From positions 248,001 to 312,000 of the forward strand of contig NZ_VWPH01000009.1 of the NCBI RefSeq assembly GCF_008630535.1: a DNA stretch of 64,000 nt, written 5' to 3'. This DNA comes from Saccharopolyspora hirsuta. Its GTDB lineage: Bacteria; Actinomycetota; Actinomycetes; Mycobacteriales; Pseudonocardiaceae. Below are positions 7,399 to 14,828 of this stretch, piece after piece (the stretch's first letter is position 1; the number at the start of each line of letters is the position of its first letter). The notes below the pieces were generated by a model. That model did no database searches. It was not told the DNA's origin and was given only the letters and a program-made list of their open reading frames with translations. Position numbers and translations under genes: made by a program.

Positions 7399-8694
7399 GT
7401 GAGCGCTACTCAGTTGACCTCGTTGGTCGCGGCGATCGTGATGTCGGCGGGAACCCCGCCGCCGGTGCCCGTCACCGCGCACGTCGAAACACCGGTGGTC
7501 CACGACGACGAAGCGGGCGGCAACGCCGACGCCGACGACCCGGCCGTGTGGGTCGATCCCCAGGACCCCGGGCGCAGCATCGTCATCGGCACCTTGAAGG
7601 AGGCCGGGCTCGACGTCTACGACCTCGACGGTCGGCGCCTGCAGCACGTGGCCGCACCCGAAGCGCCGGGGGAGCAGTCCGCGCCCGGCCGGTTCAACAA
7701 CGTCGACGTCGTCTACGGCTTCGACCTGGGCGGTGTGCCGACCGATCTGGCCCTGGTCAGCGACCGGGGCCGGGACCGGATCCGGGCCTTCGCCATCGAT
7801 CCCGCGGCGGTGGCGGCGGGCAAGCCCCCGCTGGTGGACGTGACCGCGCCCGATGTCGCGCCGGTGTTCGCCGCCGACGAGGCCGAGGTGGACGAGCAGC
7901 GCACCGCGTACGGGCTGACCGCCTTCCGGGACGACGATGACGCCTACGTGCTCGCCTCCCAGCGCGAGAAGACCTCGGTTCGGCTCCTGAAGCTGGAGGA
8001 CCGCGGCGGGCGCATCGGCTACCGGACCGAGAGCACGCTCGACCTGCCCGACCAGTTCACCCTGCCCAACGGCACCTCCTGGACGCCGTGCGCCGATCCC
8101 GGCGAGCGCCCGCAGGTGGAGGGCATGGCCGTCGACCTGGAGGAGCACGTGCTCTACGCCGCGCAGGAGGCGGTGGGGGTGTGGCGCGTCGAGCTCGAGG
8201 ACGGGCGCTTCGAGGAGCCGAAGCTGATCGACCGGGTCCGCGAGTACGGCACCCCGTGGACCTACGACCCCGCTGCGGAGGAGTGCGTCCTCGACGAGGC
8301 CAACGACCCCGGCTTCGGCGGTGATCACCTCTCCGCCGACGCCGAGGGCATCACGATCTACCACGCCGGGAACGGCGCCGGGTACGTGCTCGCCTCCAGC
8401 CAGGGGGACAACACCTTCGCCGTGTACGAGCGATCCGGCGGCAACGCCTTCGTCGGTTCCTTCGCCATCGCCGACGGCGCGACCGACGGGGTTCAGCACT
8501 CCGACGGCTCGACCGTGGTCAACGTCCCGCTGGGCGGTGCCTTCCCGCAGGGCCTGCTGGTCACCCACGACGGGGAGGAGACCCCGGCGGACCGGGAGGG
8601 CACCAACTTCAAGCTGACGCGGTGGGACGAGCTGGCCGCCGCGTTCCCGGAGCCGCTGGTGGTCGACACCGAGTCGTTCGACCCGCGGCGCTGA
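7399..8694 (+). CDS. beta-propeller phytase (3-phytase family)
   Basis: A 431-residue protein of the beta-propeller phytase family, which hydrolyses phytate in a calcium-dependent manner to release phosphate. Diagnostic motifs are present: DADDPAVWVDP near residue 45, GLDVYDLDGRRLQ, RFNNVDVVYGF and DAEGITIYH. I chose the GTG at 7399 because GGAG lies five bases upstream. The resulting N-terminus (to about residue 27) is hydrophobic and Ala-rich, but it has no positive charge before the hydrophobic core, so export is likely but not certain. A terminator shared with the convergent sigF follows. Expression under phosphate limitation is expected, but I see no clear PHO box. Confidence 0.9.
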   Translation: MSATQLTSLVAAIVMSAGTPPPVPVTAHVETPVVHDDEAGGNADADDPAVWVDPQDPGRSIVIGTLKEAGLDVYDLDGRRLQHVAAPEAPGEQSAPGRFNNVDVVYGFDLGGVPTDLALVSDRGRDRIRAFAIDPAAVAAGKPPLVDVTAPDVAPVFAADEAEVDEQRTAYGLTAFRDDDDAYVLASQREKTSVRLLKLEDRGGRIGYRTESTLDLPDQFTLPNGTSWTPCADPGERPQVEGMAVDLEEHVLYAAQEAVGVWRVELEDGRFEEPKLIDRVREYGTPWTYDPAAEECVLDEANDPGFGGDHLSADAEGITIYHAGNGAGYVLASSQGDNTFAVYERSGGNAFVGSFAIADGATDGVQHSDGSTVVNVPLGGAFPQGLLVTHDGEETPADREGTNFKLTRWDELAAAFPEPLVVDTESFDPRR

Positions 8695-8703
8695 CCTGCG
8701 CGC

Positions 8704-8730
8704 GACCGGCGCGGCGCCGCTGCGCCGGTC
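8704..8730. terminator. bidirectional terminator between phytase and sigma factor genes
   Basis: Nine-base perfect arms GACCGGCGC and GCGCCGGTC lie between the two convergent stop codons; the second arm touches the sigma-factor stop. Confidence 0.65.
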
Positions 8731-9547
8731 ACCCCTCGGCGCCGCTCCTGGCGGGTTTGTCCTCCTCGATCCGGTGGCGGAGCCAGCCGAGGGTGCGGGA
8801 GAGGAGCCGGGAGACGTGCATCTGGGAGATGCCGATCTGCTCGGCGATCTGGGTCTGGGTCATGCCGCGGAAGAAGCGCATCACCAGGATGCGGCGCTCC
8901 CGGTCCGGCAGCTCCTGCAGCAGCGGCCGCACCATCTCGCGGTTCTCCACCTCGGCGAGCTCGGCGTCGTCGGAACCGATCGCATCGCCCAGCGGGATCT
9001 CGTCGGTGTCGGTGAGCAGCTCGTCCAGCGAAGCGCTGCGGTAGGCGTTGCCCGCCTCCAGCCCGCGGTACACGTCGTCGGTGCTGATGCCCAGGTGCTT
9101 GGCCAGCTCGCTGGGGGTCGGGGCGCGCCCCAGCTCCTGGGACAGGCGGGCGATGGCCGCCGACACCGACAGGTGCAGCTCCTGCAGGCGGCGCGGCATC
9201 CGCACCGCCCAGCCGGTGTCGCGGAAGTGCCGCCGCACCTCGCCCATGATCGTCGGCACCGCGTAGGACAGGAAGTCCACGCCGCGGTCGGGGTCGAACC
9301 GGTCCACCGCGTTGATCAGCCCGAGGGTGGCCACCTGGGTCAGGTCCTCCTGGGACTCGCCGCGGTGGCTGAAGCGGCGGGCGATGTGCTCGGCCACCGG
9401 CAGGTGCTCGGTGACCAGCTTGTCCCGGAGCTCGGCGTGGCGGGGGTCCTCCTTGCTCAACTTCGCGAGCTCGCCGAAGAGCGGCGCCAGCCGGTCGTAG
9501 CGCTCGTTGCGCGAATGCGCCGTCGGCTTGGAGTCCGCCCGTTTCAC
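8729..9547 (-). CDS. sigF: SigB/SigF-type alternative sigma factor
   Basis: A 272-residue sigma-70 family protein of the B/F/G group. Region 2 is visible around EDLTQVATLGLINAVDRFD and VDFLSYAVPTIMGEVRRHFRD, region 3 around SQELGRAPTPSELAKHL, and the region 4 helix-turn-helix around TQTQIAEQIGISQMHVSRL. Sigma factors of this group direct stress, envelope or development regulons. The GTG start at 9547 overlaps the stop of the upstream rsbW-like gene by four bases (GTGA). This implies translational coupling and the classic partner-switch arrangement of anti-sigma and sigma. The group assignment is secure; orthology to mycobacterial SigF in particular is likely but not proven. Confidence 0.92.
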   Translation of the reverse strand: MKRADSKPTAHSRNERYDRLAPLFGELAKLSKEDPRHAELRDKLVTEHLPVAEHIARRFSHRGESQEDLTQVATLGLINAVDRFDPDRGVDFLSYAVPTIMGEVRRHFRDTGWAVRMPRRLQELHLSVSAAIARLSQELGRAPTPSELAKHLGISTDDVYRGLEAGNAYRSASLDELLTDTDEIPLGDAIGSDDAELAEVENREMVRPLLQELPDRERRILVMRFFRGMTQTQIAEQIGISQMHVSRLLSRTLGWLRHRIEEDKPARSGAEG

Positions 9548-9987
9548 ACGTGTGCCGTCCGTCCCTTGGTCAACTCGATCCGCACCAGGTGGCTGCCGTT
9601 GGCGGCAGCGGGATCCGACTCGACCGAGGTTGACACAACGTCCGCAAGAGCGCTCAGCACGCGCCAGCTGAAAGTATCCTTGCGCGGTCCGAAGGCGTCG
9701 TCGCTGATCACCTCGGCGGTGACCGACAGCGCGTCGTCCGCGGTGCGGAACCGGCACACCAGGGTGGCCTCCGGTGCGGCCAGCCGGACCAGCGAGGAGC
9801 AGGCCTCGTCGACCGCCAGCCGGAGGTCGGCGATCGAGTCGACGTCGTAGTCGGCGCGCATCGCGAGGTCGCCGACCACCGCCCGCATCACCGCCAGCTG
9901 GGCGGGCTCGGCCGCGATCCGGACCTCGACCACGTTCGCCGCGGATGTCATCGGCTCGCCCCTCGCGACCTCGCGTTCCACGCTCAT
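9544..9987 (-). CDS. rsbW: RsbW-like anti-sigma factor (ATP-binding serine kinase)
   Basis: A 147-residue protein of the HATPase_c/RsbW family, predicted to sequester the downstream SigF and to phosphorylate a STAS antagonist. The N-box is visible in IADLRLAVDEACSSLV near residue 65, and a glycine-poor G-box region follows in the C-terminal half. I chose the ATG at 9987 because GAGGTGG precedes it by six bases; an internal ATG at 9951 with GAGGGGCG is an alternative that gives 135 residues. It overlaps the sigma-factor start. No STAS gene is adjacent; one lies near 49.3 kb but may serve another pair. Confidence 0.88.
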   Translation of the reverse strand: MSVEREVARGEPMTSAANVVEVRIAAEPAQLAVMRAVVGDLAMRADYDVDSIADLRLAVDEACSSLVRLAAPEATLVCRFRTADDALSVTAEVISDDAFGPRKDTFSWRVLSALADVVSTSVESDPAAANGSHLVRIELTKGRTAHV

Positions 9988-10080
9988 CCCGGGCCACCTC
10001 GTCTCGGTCGGTGCGGCGCGACCATCACTCGCAGTCACCTGGTACCCGAGCCCCGCACCGAACAAACGGGCGCTCGGAGG

Positions 10081-10710
10081 CTACAGGAGGCTGCTCCAGT
10101 AGTCCCAGAAGCGCACCAGGATCAGGACCACGATGACCAGATACCACAGAACGAGCACCGTGCTGTGGAACCGGGCCAGCGCCACGCCGACGGACCGGCC
10201 GCCGCCGAAGTTGCCCGCGGCGAGGTTGTGCAGCGTCGTGTACCAGAACAGCGGGATGGTCACCGCCCACACGACCATGCAGTACGGGCACAGCGCGCCG
10301 ATCTCGTACAGGCTCTGCACCACCAGCCAGTGGATGAAGCCCACCGCGAGGGTGGTGCCGACCTGCATGCCCAGCCAGAACCAGCGCGGCGGGCGGAAGC
10401 CGACCAGCAGCGCGACGCCGGTGGTGACCACCACCGGGAACGCGGCCACCCCGATCAGCGGGTTCGGGAAGCCCAGGACCGCGGCCTGGGCGCTGTCCAT
10501 CACCGAACCGCAGGAGATGATCGGGCTGATGCTGCAGGTCGGCACGTAGCCGGGGTTGGCCAGCTTCTCGAACTTCTCGACGATCAGCGCGAACGAACCG
10601 GCCAGCCCGACGAGGCCGCCCACGACGTAGAGCCAGCCCAGGCCGCGGGGCTGCCGGGGCGCGCTCGGCCCGTCGGCCGCGGCCCGTTCGACGACGTGGG
10701 CGGCGGTCAC
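10081..10710 (-). CDS. VKOR family membrane oxidoreductase
   Basis: A 209-residue protein of the vitamin K epoxide reductase family. In actinobacteria these membrane enzymes reoxidise DsbA-type disulfide donors using quinone, in place of DsbB. The active-site CPYC motif is present near residue 150 in IGALCPYCMVV, and the loop cysteine pair is present in CSISPIISCG. About five transmembrane helices are seen. The GTG start at 10710 overlaps the stop of the upstream DsbA-like gene by four bases, so the pair is translated together. A conserved serine in the first periplasmic loop (near CSISPI) also fits the family. Confidence 0.92.
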   Translation of the reverse strand: MTAAHVVERAAADGPSAPRQPRGLGWLYVVGGLVGLAGSFALIVEKFEKLANPGYVPTCSISPIISCGSVMDSAQAAVLGFPNPLIGVAAFPVVVTTGVALLVGFRPPRWFWLGMQVGTTLAVGFIHWLVVQSLYEIGALCPYCMVVWAVTIPLFWYTTLHNLAAGNFGGGRSVGVALARFHSTVLVLWYLVIVVLILVRFWDYWSSLL

Positions 10711-11462
10711 TTGGCCAGCTCCGCGTCCAGCTTGCTGCGGAAGGCCTGGTTGAGCTGGTCCCAGCTCTGCACGTCCTGGCCGGGCTTGAACTGGCGGCCG
10801 TTGATGAACAGGGTCGGGGTGCCGCTGACCCCGGCCTTCTCGCCGTCCGCGGCGTCGGCGTCGATCTTGGCGATGACCTGCGGGGAGTTCACGTCCGCGC
10901 GGTACTTCTCCAGGTCGAGGCCGATCTGCCCGGCGTACTGCTCGAACAGCCCGCGGGCCTTGGCCGCGTCGTCGCTGACCTTGCCGTCCGGGGTGGCCGC
11001 CCACGCCTCGTAGTTGTCGTAGATGGCGTGGTACATCTCCTTGAACTTGCCCTGCAGCGCGGCGGCCTCGGCGGCCTGCGCGGCGGGCCGGGCCAGCGGG
11101 TGCATCTTGTCCAGCGGGAAGTTCCGGGCCACGAAGTTGATCCGGCCCTCGTAGTCCTTCTCGATCTGCTTGGTCATGTTCGAGTAGTAGCCCCAGCAGG
11201 CGGGGCACTGGTAGTCGAGGAACTCGACGACGGTGACCTTGCTGTCCGGCGACTCGACGAGCATGTTGCTGTCGGGCTTGCGCAGCAGCTCGGCCGCCAC
11301 GGGGGGACCGGCGGGCTCCTCGGTGGTGCCGCCGCTGCCGTCGCGGTTGAACCACAGGACGCCGCCGATCACCACCACGGCGACGACCACCACGATGGCG
11401 GTGAGGACGACGTTGGTGGACAGCCGGGGCTGCTTGGTCAACGGGTTCTTGTTCTTCGACAT
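10707..11462 (-). CDS. membrane-anchored DsbA-like thiol oxidoreductase
   Basis: A 251-residue protein with an N-terminal cytoplasmic tail, a single hydrophobic anchor (residues about 18-40) and an extracytoplasmic thioredoxin-fold domain. The catalytic motif is DYQCPACWGYY and the cis-proline loop is GVSGTPTLFING, typical of DsbA family proteins (Thioredoxin_4). It should introduce disulfides in exported proteins and be reoxidised by the VKOR protein encoded immediately downstream. The ATG at 11462 is preceded by a GGTGAAAG element. The physical coupling of the two genes is strong support for a working oxidant and donor pair. Confidence 0.92.
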   Translation of the reverse strand: MSKNKNPLTKQPRLSTNVVLTAIVVVVAVVVIGGVLWFNRDGSGGTTEEPAGPPVAAELLRKPDSNMLVESPDSKVTVVEFLDYQCPACWGYYSNMTKQIEKDYEGRINFVARNFPLDKMHPLARPAAQAAEAAALQGKFKEMYHAIYDNYEAWAATPDGKVSDDAAKARGLFEQYAGQIGLDLEKYRADVNSPQVIAKIDADAADGEKAGVSGTPTLFINGRQFKPGQDVQSWDQLNQAFRSKLDAELAK

Positions 11463-11621
11463 CGGGTGCTTTCACCTTCGACCAGGTCCAGGGGGTACGT
11501 CCAGTTTCCCGCATTCACCCGTTCGTGAAGGCGCGCGGGGTGGAACTCACAGGCGGCTCACAGGCCGTTCTCAGCTTCGGGTCGGTTTGCCGTGCGCCCG
11601 GGATCGGGTAGGCATGGTTCG

Positions 11622-12617
11622 ATGAGCGATCCGCTGCGCTTGGTCGACCAGGCAGAGCAGGGCAGGCTCCGGGCCTGGCGCGGTGGCACCTGGCACGATC
11701 CGGCGCTGGCCACCCTCACCCACCACCGGTTCTCCGACTCCGGCTGGATCTTCGAGCGCAAGCTCGACGGGGTCCGGGTCATCGCCGGTTGCGACGGCGA
11801 CCGCCCGGTGCTGTGGTCGCGCAACCGCAAGCGGGTCGACGCGGCCTACCCCGAGGTCGTCGACGCGCTGGCCGCCCAGGGCGCGGACCGGTTCGTGCTC
11901 GACGGCGAGGCGGTCGCCTTCGAGGGAGACCGGACCAGCTTCGCCAGGCTGCAGAAGCGGATCCACCTCACCGACCCGGAGGTCGCCCGGCGCACCGGGG
12001 TGGCGGTCTACTACTACGTGTTCGACCTGATCGCCTTCGGCGGCGTGGACCTGACCGGGCTGTCGCTGCGCACCCGCAAGCGGCTGCTGCGCGAGTGCTT
12101 CGAGTTCACCGACCCGCTGCGGTTCAGCGCGCACCGGGTGGGCACCGGCGAGGAGTTCTTCCGCGAGGCGTGCGCGCGCGGGTGGGAGGGGCTGATCGCC
12201 AAGCGCGCGGACCGGCCCTACCGGGGTGGTCGCAGCCGGGACTGGCTGAAGTTCAAGTGCGTCGCCGACCAGGAGTTCGTCATCGGCGGGTTCACCGACC
12301 CCAAGGGCTCCCGGCTCGGCTTCGGCGCCCTGCTGGTCGGCTACTACCGGGGCGGGCGCCTGCGCTACGCGGGCAAGGTCGGCACCGGCTACGACGAGCG
12401 GACGCTGCGGGAGCTGCGGGCCCGGCTGGACGAGCTGTCCCGGGACAGCTCGCCCTTCGCCGACGAGGTGGCCGAGCCGGGCGCGCACTGGGTGTCGCCG
12501 GAGCTGGTGGCGCAGATCGGGTTCACCGAGTGGACCGAGGACGGCAAGCTCCGCCACCCGAGGTACTCCGGGCTGCGCAACGACAAGCGCCCCGAGGACG
12601 TCGTGCGGGAGGGCTGA
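11622..12617 (+). CDS. ATP-dependent DNA ligase (LigC/LigD-ligase-like)
   Basis: A 331-residue stand-alone ATP-dependent DNA ligase. The nucleotidyl-transfer motif I is ERKLDGVR, with the lysine near residue 48 as the adenylated residue. Motif III appears as YYYVFDLIAF, motif IV as EGLIAKRAD and motif V as DWLKFKC. An OB-fold domain follows (VGYYRGGRLRYAGKVGTGY). The length matches single-domain LigC or the ligase domain of LigD used in non-homologous end joining and base-excision repair. No Ku or polymerase domain is adjacent. The ATG at 11622 is used; no strong ribosome site is visible. Confidence 0.9.
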   Translation: MSDPLRLVDQAEQGRLRAWRGGTWHDPALATLTHHRFSDSGWIFERKLDGVRVIAGCDGDRPVLWSRNRKRVDAAYPEVVDALAAQGADRFVLDGEAVAFEGDRTSFARLQKRIHLTDPEVARRTGVAVYYYVFDLIAFGGVDLTGLSLRTRKRLLRECFEFTDPLRFSAHRVGTGEEFFREACARGWEGLIAKRADRPYRGGRSRDWLKFKCVADQEFVIGGFTDPKGSRLGFGALLVGYYRGGRLRYAGKVGTGYDERTLRELRARLDELSRDSSPFADEVAEPGAHWVSPELVAQIGFTEWTEDGKLRHPRYSGLRNDKRPEDVVREG

Positions 12618-12630
12618 CGTCCCGGCCGGT

Positions 12631-12675
12631 TCGTGAGCGCTTTCCGGTGCTGTAGCGCCAGAAAGCGCTCACGGG
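12631..12675. repeat. GTGAG-family imperfect palindrome, copy 1
   Basis: Perfect 12-base arms GTGAGCGCTTTC and GAAAGCGCTCAC enclose an inner GGTGC/GCGCC hairpin. It begins 14 bp after the ligase stop. It belongs to a family of at least eleven dispersed palindromes in this window and probably also terminates ligase transcription. Confidence 0.85.
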
Positions 12676-12715
12676 CTACGACGTGCAGAACCGGGCCCCA
12701 GGCCGGAGCAGGTCC

Positions 12716-12871
12716 TCAGCGGCCGATCTCGATCGGGGCGTCGCTGGCGGCCGGGTGCACCGGGAGCTGGGTTTCCGCAGGACTGGGACTCCACGTCGCG
12801 AGCAGGACGGTCGTGACGACCATCATCACCGTTCCGACAACCGACACGATCGTGCGGCTGTTGCTCTGCAT
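12716..12871 (-). CDS. 51-residue membrane or secreted small protein (hypothetical)
   Basis: A short ORF (MQSNSRTIVSVVGTVMMVV at the start) with one hydrophobic helix at about residues 8-27, then a Pro/Ala-rich tail ending IEIGR. It lies downstream of the GntR gene in the same orientation. The ATG at 12871 has only a weak purine element (GGGGG at about -10). The single clean transmembrane or signal segment in a short frame is the main evidence. No family is recognised and it may not be expressed. Confidence 0.4.
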   Translation of the reverse strand: MQSNSRTIVSVVGTVMMVVTTVLLATWSPSPAETQLPVHPAASDAPIEIGR

Positions 12872-12971
12872 GGCGTGGGCCCCCGAATTTCTCGCGTAGG
12901 GATAGGGCGGAGTGAGCGGCGACGCCTCGAACGGCGTCCCACCATGGGTGTCGCCACCGGGGCCAACAACG

Positions 12972-13706
12972 TTAGCGACCGCGGTCGTTGTTCCCGGTGT
13001 GATGCGGAACTCCCTGGTGGGAGGGGCTTTCCGCGGGCTGCGACCACAAGCCCAGTTGCTGCAGGTGATGGATCAGCAACTCTCCGGTGCGGGTCACGTG
13101 CTCGTGCATCGCGGTGCGCGCGCCGACCGGGTCGTGCCGCCGCAGCGCGGTCAGCAGCGCTTCGTGGTCGGTGACCGCCATCTCGCGCCAGCCGGGCACC
13201 GCCGCGGCGACGTGCTGCGGTGCGTAGCGCACCGCGATGCCCAGGAACCACGACAGCTTCGGGGATTCCGCGATCCGCCACAGCACCGCTTGGAAGCGGC
13301 CCACCAGACCGCCCATGTCGGCCAGCACGAACTGCGCCGCCAGCCGCATCTCGTCCACCAGCGGGGCGAGCTCGGCGAGGTGCTCGGCGTCGATCCGCTG
13401 CGCGGCGCGGGCGGCCAGCTCGCCGGCGATGCTGGCCTGCAGGCGGTGGGCGTCGGCGAAGTCGTGGCGGCTCAGCGGGGCCACCGTGAACCCGCGCCGG
13501 GGCGCCAGGTTCACGAACCCCTCGCCGCGCAGCGCCAGCAGCGCCTCGCGGACCGGGGTGACGCTGACGCCGAGGTGCTCGGCGAGCCGTTCCAGGTGCA
13601 GGTGATCGCCCGCCCGGAGCCGACCGGTCATGATCCACTCGCGCAGCCGTCCGGCCAGTTCGTCGGGCAGCCGCGGGGACTGTGCGCGCATCGCCGCGTC
13701 GATCAC
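12972..13706 (-). CDS. GntR/FadR-type (FCD) transcriptional regulator
   Basis: A 244-residue regulator. The N-terminal winged helix-turn-helix (residues about 12-75) shows the GntR signature GDHLHLERLAEHLGVSVTPVREALLALRGEGFV. An all-helical FCD ligand-binding domain follows (about 80-215) with its metal-binding histidines (HRLQASIAGELA, TDHEALLTAL, HEHVTRTGELL). These regulators usually sense small organic acids and act at nearby promoters. It is divergent from the thioesterase gene, so that is the likely target. The start at 13706 is the longest; an internal ATG at residue 6 is possible. Confidence 0.9.
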   Translation of the reverse strand: MIDAAMRAQSPRLPDELAGRLREWIMTGRLRAGDHLHLERLAEHLGVSVTPVREALLALRGEGFVNLAPRRGFTVAPLSRHDFADAHRLQASIAGELAARAAQRIDAEHLAELAPLVDEMRLAAQFVLADMGGLVGRFQAVLWRIAESPKLSWFLGIAVRYAPQHVAAAVPGWREMAVTDHEALLTALRRHDPVGARTAMHEHVTRTGELLIHHLQQLGLWSQPAESPSHQGVPHHTGNNDRGR

Positions 13707-13751
13707 CGCTCGGACGCCTCCCGGGGCGTGCCGGTGGGGGACTGTGTGTCG

Positions 13752-13793
13752 CCTGTCACGAGCAACTTGATACCACCTGTCGCGAGTAGTTGG
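13752..13793. promoter_or_regulatory. 24-bp-period direct repeat in the GntR/thioesterase divergent promoter
   Basis: CCTGTCACGAGCAACTTG (13752) and CCTGTCGCGAGTAGTTGG (13776) are related 18-bp direct repeats spaced 24 bp apart in the short divergent intergenic region. They are candidate binding sites for the GntR regulator. The second copy ends eight bases before the thioesterase ATG, so binding there would block translation or early elongation. Confidence 0.4.
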
Positions 13794-13801
13794 TTCTGCT
13801 C

Positions 13802-14650
13802 ATGGACGTTCCTCGCCTGCAGGACCTGCTCGACCTCGCCCGGCGGGGTGCGGACCGGTTCCTCGGCGGCACCCAGCCGCTGCCGGAGCACCGCACCTTC
13901 GGCGGCCTGCTGCTGGCCCAGTCGATCGCCGCGGCGGGTCGCACGGTGCCCGCGGACCGGCCGGTGCACTCGATGCACGCGCTGTTCGTCCGGGCCGCCG
14001 ACCCGACCCGCCCGGTCGAGTACACAGTGGACAGGGTCCGGGACGGCGGGGCCACCTCGGCGCGCCGGGTGATCGCCGGTCAGGACGGGGTGGAGGTGTT
14101 CACCGCGCTGGTGTCGTTCCAGCGCGACCGCGACGGGCTGCGGCACCAGGCGGAGTTCCCGCCCGCCACCGCGCCGGAGGACCTGCTGCCGCTGCACGAG
14201 CGCTTCGCCGACTCCGACGTGCCGATCCCGGACTGGTGGCGGCTGCCGCGGGCGATCGAGCTGCGCCACGTCGACCGCGTCCCGTACCCGCCGCCGGTCG
14301 AGCCCGGCGGCGACTCCCGGCACCTGGTGTGGATGCGCGCCCCCGAGAAGCTGCCGGACGAGCCGCTGATGCACGCCTGCGCGCTGGCCTACGCCTCGGA
14401 CATGACCTTGCTGGAGCCGGTGTTCCTGCTGCACGGCGTCGACCGGCACGCCAAGGGGGTGCAGCTGGCCAGCCTGGATCACGCGATGTGGTTCCACGAA
14501 GACCTCCGAGCCGACGAGTGGTTGCTCTACGACCAGGACTGCCCGGTGGCGGCGGGCGGCCGGGTGCTTGGACGCGGCAACGTCTTCGACCGTTCCGGCC
14601 GCCACGTCGCCACGGTCGCCCAGGAAGGCCTGCTGCGCCTCCAGCGCTGA
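13802..14650 (+). CDS. acyl-CoA thioesterase II (TesB-like)
   Basis: A 282-residue double-hotdog acyl-CoA thioesterase, which hydrolyses acyl-CoA to free acid and CoA. Family features are FGGLLLAQSIAAAGRTVP in the first hotdog, HSMHALFVRAADP, and in the second hotdog ACALAYASDMTLLEPV and SLDHAMWFHEDLRADEWLLY. The conserved acid/Thr/Gln triad region is recognisable (AYASD, SLDHAMWFH). The ATG at 13802 is used. It is divergent from a GntR regulator. The next feature downstream is a truncated copy of the structured repeat element, starting 10 bp after the stop. Confidence 0.92.
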   Translation: MDVPRLQDLLDLARRGADRFLGGTQPLPEHRTFGGLLLAQSIAAAGRTVPADRPVHSMHALFVRAADPTRPVEYTVDRVRDGGATSARRVIAGQDGVEVFTALVSFQRDRDGLRHQAEFPPATAPEDLLPLHERFADSDVPIPDWWRLPRAIELRHVDRVPYPPPVEPGGDSRHLVWMRAPEKLPDEPLMHACALAYASDMTLLEPVFLLHGVDRHAKGVQLASLDHAMWFHEDLRADEWLLYDQDCPVAAGGRVLGRGNVFDRSGRHVATVAQEGLLRLQR

Positions 14651-14660
14651 GATCGGTCCG

Positions 14661-14758
14661 GCATACATAAGTCAGGGCACCCGCAGTCCAGGCGGGCGCT
14701 GAGGTTCCGCCACCGGCGCCGCCACGCAGAACGAGGTTGGAAAAACCTCAGTGAAATC
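14661..14758 (-). repeat. truncated copy (C) of the 270-bp structured repeat element
   Basis: Read on the minus strand, it starts GATTTCACTGAGG then TTTTTCCAACCTCG, continues with the same TTCTGCGTGGCGG and GGCGGAACCTCAGCGCCCGCC segments as the copies at 39.6 and 58.6 kb, and breaks off after TGACTTATGTATGCC. Only the left third is present, from the terminal half-palindrome to the apex of the long stem. It fills the gap between the thioesterase gene and the CdaR-like regulator gene. Confidence 0.8.
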
Positions 14759-14828
14759 GCGGTGCATCGGCCCGGCGTCGTCTCGGCGAGCGGCCGTGCG
14801 GCGGGCTCCGGCCGGTATCGTTCCAGGT

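Noticed and set aside
9544..9603. Assigning the 49.3 kb STAS protein as the partner of RsbW/SigF at 9-10 kb
   Set aside because: There is no proximity, and actinomycetes carry many such pairs; sequence alone does not link them.
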